Assembly (NCBI GenBank): GCA_003500165.1
Contig: DNSZ01000206.1
Location: 1 to 18,029 of the forward strand
Direction: 5' to 3'
Length of the DNA stretch: 18,029 bases
From: Paracoccaceae bacterium
Lineage (GTDB): Bacteria; Pseudomonadota; Alphaproteobacteria; Rhodobacterales; Rhodobacteraceae
Below the pieces are notes generated by a model. That model saw only the letters and a program-made list of their open reading frames with translations. It made no database searches and was not told where the DNA came from. Below are positions 15,655 to 18,029 of this stretch, one piece after another. The position numbers and the translations under genes are program-made. Every line of letters starts with the position of its first letter. The stretch's first letter is position 1.

Positions 15655-16259
15655 GGCTGCCCCTTTCCTGCCCGCAGATGCGGCATCGCCTTGGCGAAAT
15701 AGTCCCAGCCGGTGATCGCCGTCAAAGCCGCCGCCAGCCACAGCAGCGGCAGGCCCAATGCCATCACCATGACTTCGGCGCCAGCCGCGGCCGTTTCGCC
15801 CGCGGATCGGGTGTCGAACGCCGCAACGGGTGCCACGGCCAGCATCAGCGTCAGGGCGACCAGCTGCGCCCCGGTCTTCCACTTTGCCAGACGGGTGACC
15901 GGCAGTTTCACATCGCCGAGATACTCGCGCAGACCCGAAACCATGATCTCGCGCGTCAGGATCACGGCGGCGGGCACCACCAGCCAGATGTCCAGCCCGT
16001 GCTGGCCCAGCAGCACCGCCAGTGCGATCAGCGCGATGGCCTTGTCGGCGATCGGGTCGAGCATCACGCCGAACGGGCTGACCACCCCCCAGGCGCGGGC
16101 CAGCCGGCCGTCAAGCCAGTCGGTGACCGCGGCCGCGACGAACAGTCCCAGCGCCCACAGATCGGCGGCCGGCCGGTCCGCGACCGCAAAGACCAGCAAC
16201 AGGCCCGGCGCGGCGGCCATGCGGAAGGCGGTCATCAGGTTGGGGATCCGGGCGCGCAT
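15651..16259 (-). CDS. pgsA: CDP-diacylglycerol--glycerol-3-phosphate 3-phosphatidyltransferase
   Basis: An inner-membrane enzyme that makes phosphatidylglycerol phosphate from CDP-diacylglycerol and glycerol 3-phosphate, the committed step to phosphatidylglycerol and cardiolipin. The CDP-alcohol phosphatidyltransferase motif is complete: D47, D50, G51, A54, R55, G64, D68 and D72 in DWLDGRLAR...GVMLDPIADK. Several hydrophobic helices surround it, and the N-terminus RIPNLMTAFRM is typical of PgsA (N-L-T-x-x-R). At 202 residues the length is normal. The ATG at 16259 has AGG about 9 bases upstream. It overlaps moaD as ATGA, a gene order common in Rhodobacterales. Upstream is an alcohol dehydrogenase gene rather than uvrC, which I would have expected from related genomes. 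Confidence 0.95.
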   Translation of the reverse strand: MRARIPNLMTAFRMAAAPGLLLVFAVADRPAADLWALGLFVAAAVTDWLDGRLARAWGVVSPFGVMLDPIADKAIALIALAVLLGQHGLDIWLVVPAAVILTREIMVSGLREYLGDVKLPVTRLAKWKTGAQLVALTLMLAVAPVAAFDTRSAGETAAAGAEVMVMALGLPLLWLAAALTAITGWDYFAKAMPHLRAGKGQP

Positions 16260-16307
16260 GGTGCGAACCTAGCGCGGGCCGGATCGGGGCGAAACCCTTT
16301 GCCCGGT

Positions 16308-17456
16308 TCAGCCGAGGCAGGCCGCGAACAGCGCGCGCGTGTTCTCGGCGGTCATCGGCACCGGGTTGCCGCCGACCGACGGATCGGCCAGCGCATCGGC
16401 GACCAGCCGGTCGAGATCGGCGTTGGCCACACCAAGCGCGGTCAGGTTCGGCGGGATACCAAGGCTTGCATTGAAGTCGTTCACAAAGGCCAGGAAGCCG
16501 TCGAACCCGCCCGCGATGCCCAGATAGGCCGCCGCGCGGACGATCCGATCCTCGATCACGGGCCGGTTGAAGCGCAGGACCGGCGCCATCACCACCGCAT
16601 TCGTGGTGCCGTGATGGGTGTGGAAATGCGCGCCGATGGGATGGGACAGCGCATGGATCGCCCCCAGCCCCTTCTGGAACGCCACCGCGCCCATGGCGGC
16701 CGCCGCCATCATCTGGGCGCGGGCCTCGATATCCGTGCCGTCGCGATAGGCGCGCGGCAGGAAGTCCTTGACCATGGCAAGCCCTTCAAGCGCGATGCCA
16801 TGGCTCATCGGGTGGAAATGCGGCGAGCAATAGGCCTCGAGGCAATGGGCGAAGGCATCCATCCCGGTGCCCGCGGTGATCGCCGGCGGCATCCCCACGG
16901 TCAGTTCCGCATCGGCGATCACCACGGCGGGCAGGCATCTGGGATGGAAGATGATCTTCTTTTCCTGGGTCGCGGAATTGGTCAGCACACCGGCGCGGCC
17001 AACCTCGGACCCCGTGCCGGCGGTGGTCGGCACGGCGACGATCGGGGCGATGGCGGCGGCATCGGCGCGGCGCCACCAATCGCCGATATCCTCGAAATCC
17101 CAGACCGGGCGGGTCTGACCGGCCATGAACGCGACGAGCTTGCCCAGATCGAGGCCCGAACCGCCGCCAAAGGCGATCACCCCGTCATGGCCGCCTTCCC
17201 GGAACGCCGCGATCCCGGCGGCCAGATTGCGCTCGCTCGGGTTCGGATCGACCTCGGCGAAGATCGCCCGCCCCAGGCCGCCCGCCTCCATGATATCGAG
17301 CGTCCTCGCCACAATCGGCAGCGCCGCCAGCCCGCGGTCGGTGACCAGCAGCGGCCGTTTCATGCCGGCCTCGGCACAGGCTTCGGGCAGTTCGGCAATG
17401 CGGCCGGCGCCGAACCGGATATGGGTGGGATAGGACCAGTTGGCAGTCAGCGTCAT
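16308..17456 (-). CDS. Iron-containing (group III) alcohol dehydrogenase
   Basis: A 382-residue NAD(P)-dependent metal alcohol dehydrogenase of the FucO/DhaT/methanol dehydrogenase fold, interconverting an alcohol and an aldehyde. The nucleotide loop GGGSGLDLGK (97-106) and PTTAGTGSE (143-151) are clear. The four metal ligands are present with family spacing: D200 and H204 in GMDAFAHCLEAY, H268 and H282 in the segment HALSHPIGAHFHTHHG. GAGG lies 6 bases before the ATG. The ATG also overlaps (ATGA) the end of a short reading frame upstream, and beyond that lies the tail of an aldehyde dehydrogenase gene. That arrangement suggests a two-step alcohol to aldehyde to acid pathway. The substrate cannot be told from the sequence. 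It lies about 50 bases upstream of pgsA on the same strand. Confidence 0.94.
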   Translation of the reverse strand: MTLTANWSYPTHIRFGAGRIAELPEACAEAGMKRPLLVTDRGLAALPIVARTLDIMEAGGLGRAIFAEVDPNPSERNLAAGIAAFREGGHDGVIAFGGGSGLDLGKLVAFMAGQTRPVWDFEDIGDWWRRADAAAIAPIVAVPTTAGTGSEVGRAGVLTNSATQEKKIIFHPRCLPAVVIADAELTVGMPPAITAGTGMDAFAHCLEAYCSPHFHPMSHGIALEGLAMVKDFLPRAYRDGTDIEARAQMMAAAAMGAVAFQKGLGAIHALSHPIGAHFHTHHGTTNAVVMAPVLRFNRPVIEDRIVRAAAYLGIAGGFDGFLAFVNDFNASLGIPPNLTALGVANADLDRLVADALADPSVGGNPVPMTAENTRALFAACLG

Positions 17457-17657
17457 GGCAGGCCTCGCGCAGTGTCGAACCAGGTGAACCGGTCATCCGC
17501 CGGCATCCCGTCTTGCGCCGCTTCGACCGCGCTGTCGAGGGGGCAGCCCCCCGTGGATGGGGGGCAAGGCGCCGCACAGGATCAGCGCGCCGCGGGGCAG
17601 GGTCAGCGCCTCTGCCGTCGCATCGGCATCGACGATCTCGACCCGATGGGCCGTCAT
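17453..17657 (-). pseudogene. Short, apparently frameshifted reading frame between two dehydrogenase genes
   Basis: The ATG at 17657 overlaps the aldehyde dehydrogenase stop as ATGA and opens MTAHRVEIVDADATAEALTL; in this frame translation runs to a stop at 17493 (54 residues), but after about residue 39 the text turns into Arg/Gly-rich nonsense. Another frame, shifted by one base, then reads LDSAVEAAQDGMPADDRFTW and ends in ARGLP with a stop that overlaps the alcohol dehydrogenase ATG as ATGA. Coupled ends on both sides argue for one original gene. Dropping one base in the G/C-run region (about 17530-17570) would give 67 residues. It may equally be a longer gene with an internal deletion or misassembly here, as a G/C hairpin lies at the join. 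I do not recognise the protein. Confidence 0.45.
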
Positions 17658-17713
17658 CGCCGCAGGTGATAGGATTTCGGCCGGGTCAGCGCGTGATAGC
17701 CCAGCACCGACAG
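17518..17713 (+). repeat. Inverted repeat, arm A (196 bp)
   Basis: Bases 17518-17713 are the reverse complement of 17834-18029 with two mismatches (17552 and 17554 against 17995 and 17993) and no length difference. The arm holds the last 19 codons plus stop of the aldehyde dehydrogenase, the start of the short downstream frame and part of its G/C-run region. This is the arm whose context continues normally into the alcohol dehydrogenase gene, so it is probably the original copy. Confidence 0.95.
17546..17565. repeat. G/C-run hairpin inside the broken reading frame
   Basis: GCCCCCC, a 6-base loop, then GGGGGGC form a perfect 7-bp stem, with a further GGGGGC-A-GCCCCC palindrome overlapping its left side. 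The frame of the surrounding coding sequence changes here and the two arms of the large inverted repeat differ only here. It could be a small mobile palindrome or a sequence that is hard to read correctly. Confidence 0.5.
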
Positions 17714-17833
17714 CGCCGCGCCGCGCCCGGTCTGCTTGCAGCCGGTCCAGCACAGCGCGGGGTCGAGGTAGTCGCAGCGGTTCATGAACACGGTGCCGGT
17801 TTCGATCTGATCGCCGATATGGGCGGCGCGATC
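17654..17833 (-). CDS. Aldehyde dehydrogenase, C-terminal fragment (5' part missing)
   Basis: Only the last 59 codons of an NAD(P)-dependent aldehyde dehydrogenase are present: DRAAHIGDQIETGTVFMNR, then CDYLDPALCWTGCKQTGRG and GYHALTRPKSYHLRR before TGA. The segment with TGTVFMNR and the xGxKQTGRG turn are typical of the C-terminal part of this superfamily; the catalytic cysteine and cofactor fold would lie upstream and are not in the window. The homology stops exactly at 17833, where the sequence turns into the second arm of an inverted repeat, so the truncation is due to that rearrangement or artefact rather than gene decay. It belongs with the iron alcohol dehydrogenase downstream. The substrate is unknown. 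Confidence 0.8.
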   Translation of the reverse strand, partial: DRAAHIGDQIETGTVFMNRCDYLDPALCWTGCKQTGRGAALSVLGYHALTRPKSYHLRR

Positions 17834-18029
17834 CTGTCGGTGCTGGGCTATCACGCGCTGACCCGGCCGAAATCCTATCACCTGCGGCGATGACGGCCCA
17901 TCGGGTCGAGATCGTCGATGCCGATGCGACGGCAGAGGCGCTGACCCTGCCCCGCGGCGCGCTGATCCTGTGCGGCGCCTTGCCCCCCATCCCCCGGGGG
18001 CTGCCCCCTCGACAGCGCGGTCGAAGCGG
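17834..18029 (-). repeat. Inverted repeat, arm B (196 bp, reaches the window end)
   Basis: This is the second copy, in opposite orientation, after a 120-base spacer (17714-17833). Read on the + strand it repeats the last 19 codons of the aldehyde dehydrogenase (LSVLGYHALTRPKSYHLRR, stop at 17891-17893) and the start of the short frame (ATG at 17890). It has no independent gene and runs to the last base of the window, so the repeat could be longer than seen. It replaces the expected upstream part of the aldehyde dehydrogenase gene. Confidence 0.95.

Noticed and set aside
15255..17669. An 804-codon open frame on the + strand opposite moaE, moaD, pgsA and the alcohol dehydrogenase
   Set aside because: It is an antisense shadow of well-supported genes in very G/C-rich DNA: Arg/Gly/His-rich, no domain, and it crosses four gene boundaries.
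17557..17787. Two reading frames on opposite strands (17557-17787 + and 17990 downward -) that start with the same 50 residues
   Set aside because: They are not paralogous genes; the identity is a consequence of the 196-bp inverted repeat and both are antisense to the aldehyde dehydrogenase tail and short downstream frame.
17518..18029. Insertion sequence with terminal inverted repeats
   Set aside because: The 120-base spacer holds only aldehyde dehydrogenase coding sequence and no transposase, and arms as long as 196 bp containing host gene ends do not fit an insertion sequence.

Overview
The window looks like an ordinary chromosomal stretch of a high-GC alphaproteobacterium, most likely Rhodobacterales. 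The grounds are the strong G/C bias at third codon positions, the pgsA-moaD-moaE cluster, a gltD/gltB region next to uppP, and tightly packed genes with many 4-base start/stop overlaps. I saw no tRNA, rRNA, CRISPR array, transposase or phage gene. This taxonomic call is from memory of gene order and sequence style, not from a search.

Left part (1-10515). A cytochrome P450 on the + strand, possibly missing a few N-terminal codons at the window edge, converges on a secreted NlpE-META domain protein on the - strand. Next is a long - strand operon, read right to left: gltD (glutamate synthase small subunit), a small unknown protein, a secreted unknown protein, two tandem GFA-type zinc proteins, and gltB (glutamate synthase large subunit). 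The last four genes are joined by 4-base overlaps, so both subunits of NADPH-dependent glutamate synthase (glutamine + 2-oxoglutarate to 2 glutamate) probably come from one transcript although four genes separate them.

Middle (10516-14459). A roughly 210-base AT-richer divergent region separates gltD from uppP (undecaprenyl-diphosphate phosphatase, + strand). Then comes a three-gene ABC importer of the spermidine/putrescine type: two permeases and an ATPase, each pair joined by a GTGA overlap. No substrate-binding protein gene lies beside it. A strong hairpin closes this block against the next, convergent genes.

Right part (14526-18029), all - strand: a small two-helix membrane protein; moaE and moaD, which form molybdopterin synthase; pgsA for phosphatidylglycerol synthesis; an iron-dependent alcohol dehydrogenase; a short, apparently frameshifted reading frame; and the last 59 codons of an aldehyde dehydrogenase. 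The alcohol and aldehyde dehydrogenases probably form a catabolic pair of unknown substrate.

The most unusual structure is at the right edge: a 196-base inverted repeat (two mismatches, 120-base spacer) that folds the end of the window back on itself and cuts off the aldehyde dehydrogenase. It is best explained as a fold-back chimera at a contig end, though a real inverted duplication is possible. I found no convincing undescribed biological system; the remaining points of interest are unusual operon architecture and poorly known small or secreted proteins.
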